64,000 nucleotides of DNA from Bacillota bacterium (GTDB taxonomy: Bacteria; Bacillota; Clostridia; Lachnospirales; Lachnospiraceae). The position numbers and the translations under genes are program-made. The notes beneath the pieces are model-generated. The model searched no databases, had not been told where the DNA came from, and saw nothing but the letters and a program-made list of their open reading frames with translations. Below are positions 35,947 to 44,474 of the stretch, one piece after another. The stretch's first letter is position 1. Each line of letters begins with the position of its first letter. The stretch spans positions 335,487 through 399,486 of the forward strand of contig JAEWCQ010000016.1 in NCBI GenBank assembly GCA_023390555.1, in the 5' to 3' direction.

Positions 35947-38900
35947 ATGAGAATGAAAGGAAGAATGAAAAGAAGCTTGGCCGGTGCACTTGCATTGTGT
36001 GTAACAATGACAGGTATGCCAGTTCAGGCTGCACAGCTGACTGAGGATGCGCAGACATCAATACCTGTCGCATCTTATACGTGGGATTTTGAAAGCGTAT
36101 CAGGAACAAATGCAGGAAATGGAGCAATTCTGAGTGGAACGGCAGAAGTAACTGATGATGAAGGAAGAAGCAGTAAAGTCCTGACATTAGCAGGGGGAAA
36201 TGCTGGGAGCGGCTATTTGCAGCTTCCGGAAGCATTGTTTTCAAATGTTGGCAGTGACGGATTTACGATTTCCATGTGGGTAAATCCGGATTCGCAGGCA
36301 GATCAGAGCTATGCAAAGATATTTGATGCATCGAATGCTGAACTTGGCACAAGCAATGCGGGAAGCAATTGGTGGACCGATCCGGATTTTGCTTTAGCTG
36401 TAGGTGGCGGCGATTATGATATGTCTTTGTTTATTGGAGCAGCAGGGGAGAGTACTTCAATATCCACACAGCTTAAATATGATAGTCACCTTCAAAACGA
36501 TACATGGCAGTATCTAACTGTTTCTGTCAGCCCGACAGCATACAAGGTATACCTGAATGGTGAAAATGTAACATATGCAGTGAGAGATGGTAAAAGTGCA
36601 ATTGAAGAAATGTGCGAAAAGATGTTTGCAGATGATTATGTAAAATCATTAAAGTATGCAGCGATTGGACGATCCTATTATACTTCTGACTCGGATTTTG
36701 CAGGCAAAATTGACAATATTAGTTTTTATGAAAGTGCTTTGTCAGAAGAGCAGGCAAAGGAAGTTTATCAGAACGAAACAACACCAGATAATACTGCAGA
36801 TGAACCGGTTTATAACTTCAATTTTGAAGATGGTACCGGAGCTGGAACATTGGTTGGAAATGCAGAAATCACGAATGATTATAATAAAGGAAAAGTACTT
36901 CATCTTCCGGGTAATGGATCGATGACACTTCCGGAGGATCTGTTTGGAAAACTTGGAGATGAAGGTTTTACAATTTCAATGTGGGTAAAGGCAGATTCAA
37001 CAACAGGAAACTACACGAAATTGTTCGATGCATCGAATGCGGCGTTAGGATCGACTTATAGCGGCGTTGGCGGCTGGGGAAATCCGGACTTTGCGCTTGC
37101 GGCAGGCGGTGATATCTATGACATGACAATGTATGTTGGAGAAGCAGGAACTGCATGCAGTACAAAATCAAAGTTAAAGTATGATACACATTTGGCACGT
37201 GGTACCTGGCAGTATATGACGGTTACAGTAAGCCCTACGGATTATAAAATCTATTTGGACGGAAATGAAATATCCTATCAGGATGCACAGGGGCAGACAC
37301 AGAAAATCAAAGATGTATTACCGGCTCTTTTTGCGGATGGATATCTTGCAAGTTTGAAATATGCATCTATCGGAAAATCTTTTTATACATCGGATAGTGA
37401 TTTCAAAGGGGATGTAGATGATATCAGTTTTTATGCCAAAGCTATGAATAGTGATGAAGTAAAGGCTTTATATGATAGCTTTGATGAAATCGGAACAGAT
37501 CCGGAACCGGTAACAATGACGGTTGATATGGCTGACACAACAGGTGCTGTGAAACATGGAGCAACGGGATTCCTTTATGGAATCGGGGAAGATAATGTAC
37601 CGGATGTCAACCTGCTAACCGCGCTCAAACCATATATGTGTGAGCAGAAGCCTGCAGAGGGCTTGCAGCATCCAAATGGTGATATCCTTAGTATAGCAGA
37701 CACGTTCATTGAAGCTGGCGGCGATTCCATTCAGATTGCATGCCCGGATATTTATGCAAACTGGCCTTATGAGTTTGAAAGCTTTGATGAATATTGTGAG
37801 AAGCTAAAGGAAATGGTACAGCAGGTCAAAGATGCAGGACTTAGTGATAAAGCAGTTTATGTATTGTATAATGAACCGGAAGGAAACTGGTTTACTGAAC
37901 TTTGGAGTGGCAATACAGCTAAGTTCAATGCTGCATGGCTTCAGGCATATCAGGCAGTAAAATCGGTGGATGAAAATGCCAGGGTCGCAGGTCCGAATTT
38001 CGCAACCTATCACAGCAGTCAGCTGGAAGCATATATGAAATTCTGCGCAGAAAATGATTGCATTCCAGATCAGGTCAGCTGGCATGTGCTGGGAGATGCA
38101 CAGTATGTGACCTTCCATAGCGATGTCGCTGAGTTTAGAAGCTTTGAGAAAAAATACTGGATTGATCCGGGATATACAACAGAACAAAAAGAACTTGTTA
38201 TAAATGAATATGCCGACTTTACACAGCTGGGCGTTCCGGGGCAGCTGGCAAGATGGATTGGTCTGTTTGAGGATGAAAAAGCAACAGCGTGTCTGGCATA
38301 TTGGCATATTTCGAATAACCTATGTGATCTTGCCGCATCCGAAAATGAGCCAAACGGTGCATGGTGGCTGTACAAGTGGTATGCAGAAATGTCAGGAGAG
38401 ACATTGAACATTGCAACGTCAGGAGCGAAGCAGACAGACTTTTATGGAGTAGCTTCACTTGATACAAATAAAAAATCATCGATTACATTATTTGGCGGAG
38501 TGGATGGAAAAGCTCAGATCACATTGAAAAATGTTGCTTCTACTGGTGTTTTTGGAAATAAAGTAAAGGTTAAAATCAGCAGCACAAGCTGGACAGGAAT
38601 CAATGGAGATGCAGAGGCGGCAAATCTTGTCCGTGAAGAAATCTGTGCAGTTGATGCAGATGGAAATGTAGTTGTAAATATGGAAGATATGGTCGCAGCA
38701 GCGGCATATAATCTGACTGTTACAAAAGCAGATGAGGATGCACAGATTGGAGTTTTAAAAGAAGGTGCATGGAGAAAGACATATGAAGGCGAGGATGCTA
38801 TTCTGGCCGGTGGTGCAAAAAAGGCAGGAAAGAACTGGTCTTATGCGTGTTCTGGGACAGGTCAGGCACAGGGCTTGAGCAGTGCTTCGGATAGTGTGAC

Positions 38901-41163
38901 ATTTAAGGTAGATGTACCATCAGACGGATACTATCGATATGATATGGTATATGGAGCAGCAACTGGAAATAACACACAGGATACGGCTGCAAATGATCCA
39001 AAGAATGCGATACAGACACTTTCTGTAGATAATACTAAGACCGCAGATATGTATCTGGAGAATACACTGACGTGGTATATGTCCGGGCTGCATACAGAAT
39101 ATGTATATCTGACTGCTGGAAGTCATGAGCTTAAAATAGCAGCAACTGACAGTGAGGGAAAGGCTTCCATTGACTGCATGTATCTCACCTATGTAGGTGA
39201 TGCAGATGCATTGTATCAAGAACAAAATGTTAAAACTTATGAAGCAGAACTGAGTGACTTTAATATTCTTGGCACGCAGGAATCTACCAGTGTTACTACG
39301 GCAAGTGAGATTGCAGGTTATTCAGACGCAGGCTATACAGTAGGGGTGAATACATCTGTAAGAGATGGTGGCGGAATCCGCTTTACGACATATGCAACAG
39401 AAAATGGAATGTATGATTTGAAGGTGAAGTATGCTTCAACAAAAGCGGGTGTCATCAATTACTATGTCAATAACACAAATTTGACGCTGGATAATTTGAC
39501 AGATACACAGGATGTTGCAGCAACTGGCAATGAATGGAAGGAAGCGACTGCAACTGTGTTTTTGAAAAAGGGAATCAATATTATTGATCTTGATTCAAAT
39601 CTTGCAGAGCTTGCAATTGATACTTTGACTGTGGAAAAGCAGTTGGATCAAAGTGCGACTACAATAATTGAAGCAGAAGATTGCAAGACCATTGGGGATG
39701 TAACAGTAAAAGAAAATGCAAATGCATCTGGCAATAAGTATGTAGCCGGTATCCTTGCTGACAGTAGTGCGTCAAATGCTATTGTAGCAGAATATAATGC
39801 AGTAATGGATGGAGATTATGCATTTGTTGTATATCAGTCTAATAAAGAACTCTTTGGAAGTCATGTATATAATGCACAGATGGTGGACCGATTTGTTACA
39901 TTGTCTGTAAATGATGGAGATCCGATTACTGTATATTTCCGCAACACCTATAGTGATGATTCTTTCCGTAGTCAGGCAGTTACACTAAATCTGAAAAAGG
40001 GTGTTAATATAATTAAAATCTATAATAATGACTATCGTGTTCATAAAAATGGTGTCGGGGGTACAAATGTATGCACAAATTATACTCCGAATCTTGATAA
40101 GTTCGAGATTACACAGGTGGTTGCCAAAGAAGCACCACAGGCGGCTGATTATACAAGCCTGAAAGAGGCAATTGCAAAAGCAAAGGCAATAAAGGAAGCT
40201 GATTACACGGTTGCTAGTTATAAAGTGCTCAAAGCAGCACTTGATCAAGCAGCAATTGTATTAGGCTCTGAACTGACAGAAGAAGAGCAGAGTAAAGTAG
40301 ATACGGCAGCAAAGACCTTGAATGATGCACTTTCCGCGTTGGTGAACATGAAATATGCCGATCTTACAAAACTAAAAGCGGCGATTGCAGCTGCAAAGAA
40401 AGTGGATACGTCAAAATACACTGCAAAATCGGTTGCAGCAATGAAGAGCGCCGTAACAGCTGCAGAAAAATTAGCTGCGGAAAAACCATCCAGTGATAAA
40501 CAGGGAAGTGTTGATTCAGCAACAAATAAAATAAATAGCTGTATTGCAGCACTTGTAAGGGCAGTGCCTGAAAAAGGGTCAAAATATACGGTTGGAAGTC
40601 TTGTATATAAGGTGACAAAGTCTTCATCAAAAGCGGGAACTGTTTCTGTGGTTAAGACAGCTTCGAAGAAAACTACAAGTATATCAATCCCAAAAACTGT
40701 AAAGATTAATAGTTACACATTTAAAGTTACAGCTATTGACGAGAAGGCTTTCTATAAAAATACGAAGCTGAAAAAGGTGACGATGGGAAGTAATGTTGCG
40801 AAAATCGGAGTAAGTGCATTTGCGGGCTGTACTGCATTGAAAAATATAACAATAGGAAGTAATGTGACAGAAATAGCGAACAATGCATTTATGAATTGTA
40901 CAAACCTTACGGCTGTTACAATTCCGTCTAAGGTAAAAACGCTGGGTAAAAATGTATTCAGTGGGGATAAGAAGTTAAAGACAATTACGATCAAGAGCAC
41001 AAAGCTTACCAAAGTTGGAGCAAATGCCTTTAAAAACATATATAAAAAGGCTACGATAAAGGTGCCTTCATCAAAAGTAAAGACATATACCAAGCTGCTT
41101 ACGGGAAAAGGTCAGGGAAAGAATGTCAGGATAATAAGCTATGGTGGATCTGCCAAGCACTGA
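35947..41163 (+). CDS. Large secreted multidomain glycoside hydrolase (LamG x2, GH39-like barrel, CBM x3, FIVAR x2, LRR_5)
   Basis: The 1738-residue protein has a signal peptide (MKRSLAGALALCVTMTGMPVQA). Two LamG/concanavalin-type domains (~43-278 and ~288-514) share the DxSNAxLGxxxxxxxWWxxPDFAL-like pattern. A clan-A TIM barrel (~523-830) follows with a likely acid/base Glu643 in LYNEPEG and nucleophile Glu754 in VINEYADF. Then come three CBM6/35-like modules beginning YEGEDAILAG (~941), YEAELSDF (~1095) and IIEAEDC (~1238), two FIVAR helical repeats (~1399-1540) and C-terminal LRR_5 repeats. No LPXTG is present. The barrel looks GH39-like, but I cannot fix the family or linkage. Its place before a sugar ABC transporter and an alpha-galactosidase suggests release of galactose-containing oligosaccharides outside the cell. 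ATG 35947 follows AAAGGAGAGAGG. Confidence 0.85.
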   Translation: MRMKGRMKRSLAGALALCVTMTGMPVQAAQLTEDAQTSIPVASYTWDFESVSGTNAGNGAILSGTAEVTDDEGRSSKVLTLAGGNAGSGYLQLPEALFSNVGSDGFTISMWVNPDSQADQSYAKIFDASNAELGTSNAGSNWWTDPDFALAVGGGDYDMSLFIGAAGESTSISTQLKYDSHLQNDTWQYLTVSVSPTAYKVYLNGENVTYAVRDGKSAIEEMCEKMFADDYVKSLKYAAIGRSYYTSDSDFAGKIDNISFYESALSEEQAKEVYQNETTPDNTADEPVYNFNFEDGTGAGTLVGNAEITNDYNKGKVLHLPGNGSMTLPEDLFGKLGDEGFTISMWVKADSTTGNYTKLFDASNAALGSTYSGVGGWGNPDFALAAGGDIYDMTMYVGEAGTACSTKSKLKYDTHLARGTWQYMTVTVSPTDYKIYLDGNEISYQDAQGQTQKIKDVLPALFADGYLASLKYASIGKSFYTSDSDFKGDVDDISFYAKAMNSDEVKALYDSFDEIGTDPEPVTMTVDMADTTGAVKHGATGFLYGIGEDNVPDVNLLTALKPYMCEQKPAEGLQHPNGDILSIADTFIEAGGDSIQIACPDIYANWPYEFESFDEYCEKLKEMVQQVKDAGLSDKAVYVLYNEPEGNWFTELWSGNTAKFNAAWLQAYQAVKSVDENARVAGPNFATYHSSQLEAYMKFCAENDCIPDQVSWHVLGDAQYVTFHSDVAEFRSFEKKYWIDPGYTTEQKELVINEYADFTQLGVPGQLARWIGLFEDEKATACLAYWHISNNLCDLAASENEPNGAWWLYKWYAEMSGETLNIATSGAKQTDFYGVASLDTNKKSSITLFGGVDGKAQITLKNVASTGVFGNKVKVKISSTSWTGINGDAEAANLVREEICAVDADGNVVVNMEDMVAAAAYNLTVTKADEDAQIGVLKEGAWRKTYEGEDAILAGGAKKAGKNWSYACSGTGQAQGLSSASDSVTFKVDVPSDGYYRYDMVYGAATGNNTQDTAANDPKNAIQTLSVDNTKTADMYLENTLTWYMSGLHTEYVYLTAGSHELKIAATDSEGKASIDCMYLTYVGDADALYQEQNVKTYEAELSDFNILGTQESTSVTTASEIAGYSDAGYTVGVNTSVRDGGGIRFTTYATENGMYDLKVKYASTKAGVINYYVNNTNLTLDNLTDTQDVAATGNEWKEATATVFLKKGINIIDLDSNLAELAIDTLTVEKQLDQSATTIIEAEDCKTIGDVTVKENANASGNKYVAGILADSSASNAIVAEYNAVMDGDYAFVVYQSNKELFGSHVYNAQMVDRFVTLSVNDGDPITVYFRNTYSDDSFRSQAVTLNLKKGVNIIKIYNNDYRVHKNGVGGTNVCTNYTPNLDKFEITQVVAKEAPQAADYTSLKEAIAKAKAIKEADYTVASYKVLKAALDQAAIVLGSELTEEEQSKVDTAAKTLNDALSALVNMKYADLTKLKAAIAAAKKVDTSKYTAKSVAAMKSAVTAAEKLAAEKPSSDKQGSVDSATNKINSCIAALVRAVPEKGSKYTVGSLVYKVTKSSSKAGTVSVVKTASKKTTSISIPKTVKINSYTFKVTAIDEKAFYKNTKLKKVTMGSNVAKIGVSAFAGCTALKNITIGSNVTEIANNAFMNCTNLTAVTIPSKVKTLGKNVFSGDKKLKTITIKSTKLTKVGANAFKNIYKKATIKVPSSKVKTYTKLLTGKGQGKNVRIISYGGSAKH

Positions 41164-41174
41164 TCTTGCTTTAG

Positions 41175-41290
41175 ACACATTAATACATTCCGATTGTGCT
41201 AAAATATGTAAAAAAGAGCGGAAAAGAACACATTAATACATACAAAGAACACAAGGGGACATTAATGCGGATAAGAATTGGGAATATAAT
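41175..41290 (+). promoter_or_regulatory. Control region of the sugar ABC/alpha-galactosidase operon with three ACATTAAT repeats
   Basis: ACACATTAATACAT occurs exactly at 41175-41188 and 41228-41241 (53 bp apart). A shorter copy GGACATTAATGCGG spans 41257-41270. TATAAT at 41285-41290 with TTAATG 17 bp upstream puts the third copy over the -35 box. This is the arrangement expected for an AraC-type activator, probably one of the two flanking regulators. Confidence 0.5.
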
Positions 41291-41333
41291 GAGGCTATAT
41301 CAAAGAAACACCTAGTTTAAGGAGGAAAAAGGT

Positions 41334-42641
41334 ATGAAGAAAAAGGTATTGAGCGCGGTATTATGCGCAGCTATGGCAGCAGCAATGCTGGCAGGATGTG
41401 GAAGTGGGGACACCAAAGAACAGACAGGCAGCCTGGAATCATCGACGGAGGATAACGCGGATGGTACAGAAGGAGATCAAGTGACAATCAGCTACGCATG
41501 CTGGGATTCGAACCAGGCCACTTTGCTGCAGACGATGGCCGATGAGTTCGAAGCTGAAAATCCAAATATTAAAATTGATATTCAGGTAAATGGATGGGCT
41601 GATTACTGGACGGCGTTAGAGGCAGCGGGAACGGGAGGTTCCTTACCAGATACATTTTGGATGCATTCCAACAATATTTACTATTATGGATCCAACAATC
41701 AGCTTCTTGATCTGACAGATTATATAGCATCAAGCGATAAGGTTGATCTTGCCAATTATCCGCAAGGACTGGATGATATCTATAACATTAACGGTGTACA
41801 GTATGCAATTCCAAAGGATTACGATACAATTGCCCTTTGGTATAACAAAACATTGTTTGATGAAGCGGGACTTAGCTATCCGGATGATACTTGGACCTGG
41901 GATGACCTGAAAGCGGCAGCAAAAGCACTGACAAAGGATGATGGATCACAGTATGGATTCTGCGCTGGTTTGCATAATCAGGAAGGTTATTACAATTTCG
42001 TATATCAGAATGGCGGAGAAATCATTACAGATGATAAAACATCAGGATATGATGAAGATGCAACAATTGCCGGTATTGAAGAGTATTTTGATTTTGTAAA
42101 AGAGGGATTATCACCAGAAATCTACGATGATCAGGCCAGAGCAGAAGCGATTCAAAATGGTCTGTGTGCAATGGGACTGTTTGGATCATGGAATCTTTCC
42201 GGCTTCGCAGCATCTGATTTTATGACAGATAATTTTGATTGTGCGGTACTGCCAATGTCAAACGATGGCGGAAAGTCTTCTATTTTTAACGGACTTGGAA
42301 ATGCAATCTCAGCTACCACCGAACATCCGGATGAGGCTTGGAAATGGGTTGAGTACCTGAGCAGCAAAGAGGGTCAGGAACGTCAGGCAGAGCTTGGTAT
42401 CGCAATTTCTGCATATGATGGTACTGCAGACAAATTTGCAAGTGCATATCCAATGTTTAATACACAATGCTACATTGACATGGTTGATTATGCACAGATT
42501 CGTCCATATTCAAACCAGACGAGTATCTGGGAAGATAAGGCATATGAATTATTAAAGGATGCATATGCAGGAAAGCAGGATGTGAAGGAAGCGTGTCAGA
42601 ACGTTGCAGATATGATGAATGAGGCACTTGCAGCAGAGTAA
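41334..42641 (+). CDS. Extracellular sugar-binding lipoprotein of an ABC transporter (MsmE/RafE-like)
   Basis: The 435-residue protein begins with a lipoprotein signal (MKKKVLSAVLCAAMAAAMLAGCG; lipid-modified Cys at residue 22), an acidic linker and a family 1 solute-binding fold (TISYACWDSNQATLLQTMADEFE, IDIQVNGWADYWTALEAAG, YAIPKDYDTIALWYNKTLFDEAG). It captures an oligosaccharide outside the membrane and passes it to the two permeases encoded next. Raffinose-type sugars or melibiose are likely from the GH36 neighbour. AAGGAGGAAAAAGGT precedes the ATG. First gene of the transport operon. Confidence 0.92.
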   Translation: MKKKVLSAVLCAAMAAAMLAGCGSGDTKEQTGSLESSTEDNADGTEGDQVTISYACWDSNQATLLQTMADEFEAENPNIKIDIQVNGWADYWTALEAAGTGGSLPDTFWMHSNNIYYYGSNNQLLDLTDYIASSDKVDLANYPQGLDDIYNINGVQYAIPKDYDTIALWYNKTLFDEAGLSYPDDTWTWDDLKAAAKALTKDDGSQYGFCAGLHNQEGYYNFVYQNGGEIITDDKTSGYDEDATIAGIEEYFDFVKEGLSPEIYDDQARAEAIQNGLCAMGLFGSWNLSGFAASDFMTDNFDCAVLPMSNDGGKSSIFNGLGNAISATTEHPDEAWKWVEYLSSKEGQERQAELGIAISAYDGTADKFASAYPMFNTQCYIDMVDYAQIRPYSNQTSIWEDKAYELLKDAYAGKQDVKEACQNVADMMNEALAAE

Positions 42642-42700
42642 GAATACATAATTTTGATACGGCAGCATCCAGCTGCCGTATCTTATAAGGAGTACGTGGA

Positions 42701-43618
42701 ATGAGAAAAAATATGAAAGCCAGAAAGAAGGTACCAAAAAGGGTATTAAATGAATGGTGCTGGGGCTGGGGACTGGTGGCACCTACAATTATTGGGCTTA
42801 TTGTACTAAATATCATACCGATTATTCAGACATTTTATCTAAGCTTTTTTAAGAGTGGAGCATTTGGAAAGGGTAATATATTTATCGGATTGGATAATTA
42901 TCAAACATTGATTCAGGATGAACAGGTCTGGTATGCAGTGCGAAATACTCTGGTATATACATGCATTGTGGTTCCGGTTACGATAATTATTGCACTTTTA
43001 CTTGCAGTTGCGTTGAATGGAAGATTGAAGGGAAAAGGTGCATATCGTACAATCTATTTTATTCCAATGGTTGCGGCTCCGGCAGCAGTTACGATGGTGT
43101 GGAAATGGTTATATAATAATCAGTTTGGTCTGATTAATCATTTTTTGAACAAAATCGGCTTGTCAAGTGTGAACTGGATTGATAATTCGAAAGTTGCAAT
43201 GATTTCCGTTGCAATTATCGGGATATGGAGTACGATCGGTTATTGTATGGTGCTGTTACTTGCAGGACTACAGGAAATACCACGGGACTATTATGAAGCA
43301 TCAAATATAGATGGAGCCAGTTTTGTAAGGCAGTTTTTTACGATTACACTTCCGCTGATTACACCGACTCTTTTCTTTGTAATGGTAACCAGTATTATCA
43401 CTGCCATGCAGGTCTTTGATGTGATTTATATGATGATCGATGTGACTAGCCCATCCTACAATAGTACCGTATCGCTGGTATACCTGTTCTACAATAATTC
43501 GTTCAAGTATTCAAATAAGGGGTATGGTTCAGCAATTGTAATGGTACTGTTATTTATTATCATGATCATCACTGCAATTCAAACGAAGTTACAGAAAAAA
43601 TGGGTTAACTACATGTAA
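42701..43618 (+). CDS. Sugar ABC transporter permease (MsmF/MalF-like)
   Basis: The 305-residue protein has six membrane helices. The EAA loop (DYYEASNIDGASFVRQFFTITLPLITPTLFF) is the ATPase-docking site. It forms the membrane channel with the next gene product. A basic cytoplasmic N terminus precedes helix 1 (GWGLVAPTIIGLIVLNII). AAGGAGTACGTGGA precedes the ATG. No ATPase gene is in the operon, as in many Firmicutes CUT1 systems which share an MsmK ATPase. Confidence 0.92.
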   Translation: MRKNMKARKKVPKRVLNEWCWGWGLVAPTIIGLIVLNIIPIIQTFYLSFFKSGAFGKGNIFIGLDNYQTLIQDEQVWYAVRNTLVYTCIVVPVTIIIALLLAVALNGRLKGKGAYRTIYFIPMVAAPAAVTMVWKWLYNNQFGLINHFLNKIGLSSVNWIDNSKVAMISVAIIGIWSTIGYCMVLLLAGLQEIPRDYYEASNIDGASFVRQFFTITLPLITPTLFFVMVTSIITAMQVFDVIYMMIDVTSPSYNSTVSLVYLFYNNSFKYSNKGYGSAIVMVLLFIIMIITAIQTKLQKKWVNYM

Positions 43619-43634
43619 TTGGGAGAGTAAAACA

Positions 43635-44465
43635 ATGAAGAAAAAAAAGAAAATAATAACTGTACTCTTACATTTTATTCTGATATTAGGCGCAACCATC
43701 ATGATCTTGCCATTTCTCTGGATGATTCTGACTTCGTTGAAAACGGTAACTGAGTCGACATCCATGAATCCGTTTGTACTATTACCTACAAAATTACAGT
43801 GGGAAAACTTTACAACGGTACTAAAGCAGAATAATTTTATCACACTATACTTTAACACGTTTGCAATGATGTTTTTGAGAGTGGTTTGTGCAGTCATGTT
43901 TAGTGCAATGGCAGCATATGCATTCGCAAGACTTGAGTTTCCGGGAAGAGATTTTCTGTTTGGACTGGTATTATTTCAGATGATGGTTCCTGTGCAGGTG
44001 TTTATTGTTCCGCAGTATCTTATGGTAGATAAGATGGGACTCCGTAATACAATTTTTGCATTGCTTTTTCCAGGATTGGTAAGTGCGTTTGGTACCTTTC
44101 TTTTAAGACAGTTTTTCATGGGCCTCCCCAAAGAACTGGAGGAGTCTGCAAGGCTGGATGGATGCAATATAGGTCAGACTTTTTTAAGGGTAATGCTTCC
44201 ATTAACACGGTCCGGTCTGGTAGCACTTGCAATATTTACTGCACTCTTCTCATTTAAGGATTTGATGTGGCCGATGATTGTTAATTCAAATTCAGACGCA
44301 GCTACGCTGTCATCTGCATTAGCCAAAATTTCCAGTGCATATTCGGTGAATTATCCACAGCTTATGGCGGCAGCAGTATTAGCAATATGGCCAATGATGT
44401 TAATCTATATTATCTTTCAGAAACAGTTTATTGAAGGAATTGCAACATCTGGTGGAAAATTATAG
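43635..44465 (+). CDS. Sugar ABC transporter permease (MsmG/MalG-like)
   Basis: The 276-residue protein has six membrane helices and a MalG-type EAA loop (PKELEESARLDGCNIGQTFLRVMLPLTRSGL). A run of Lys at the N terminus (MKKKKKI) precedes helix 1. It partners the upstream permease. It starts 17 nt after that gene with GGGAGAG before ATG, and is followed after 9 nt by the alpha-galactosidase, so the four genes form one operon. Confidence 0.92.
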   Translation: MKKKKKIITVLLHFILILGATIMILPFLWMILTSLKTVTESTSMNPFVLLPTKLQWENFTTVLKQNNFITLYFNTFAMMFLRVVCAVMFSAMAAYAFARLEFPGRDFLFGLVLFQMMVPVQVFIVPQYLMVDKMGLRNTIFALLFPGLVSAFGTFLLRQFFMGLPKELEESARLDGCNIGQTFLRVMLPLTRSGLVALAIFTALFSFKDLMWPMIVNSNSDAATLSSALAKISSAYSVNYPQLMAAAVLAIWPMMLIYIIFQKQFIEGIATSGGKL

Positions 44466-44474
44466 GAGGATACC

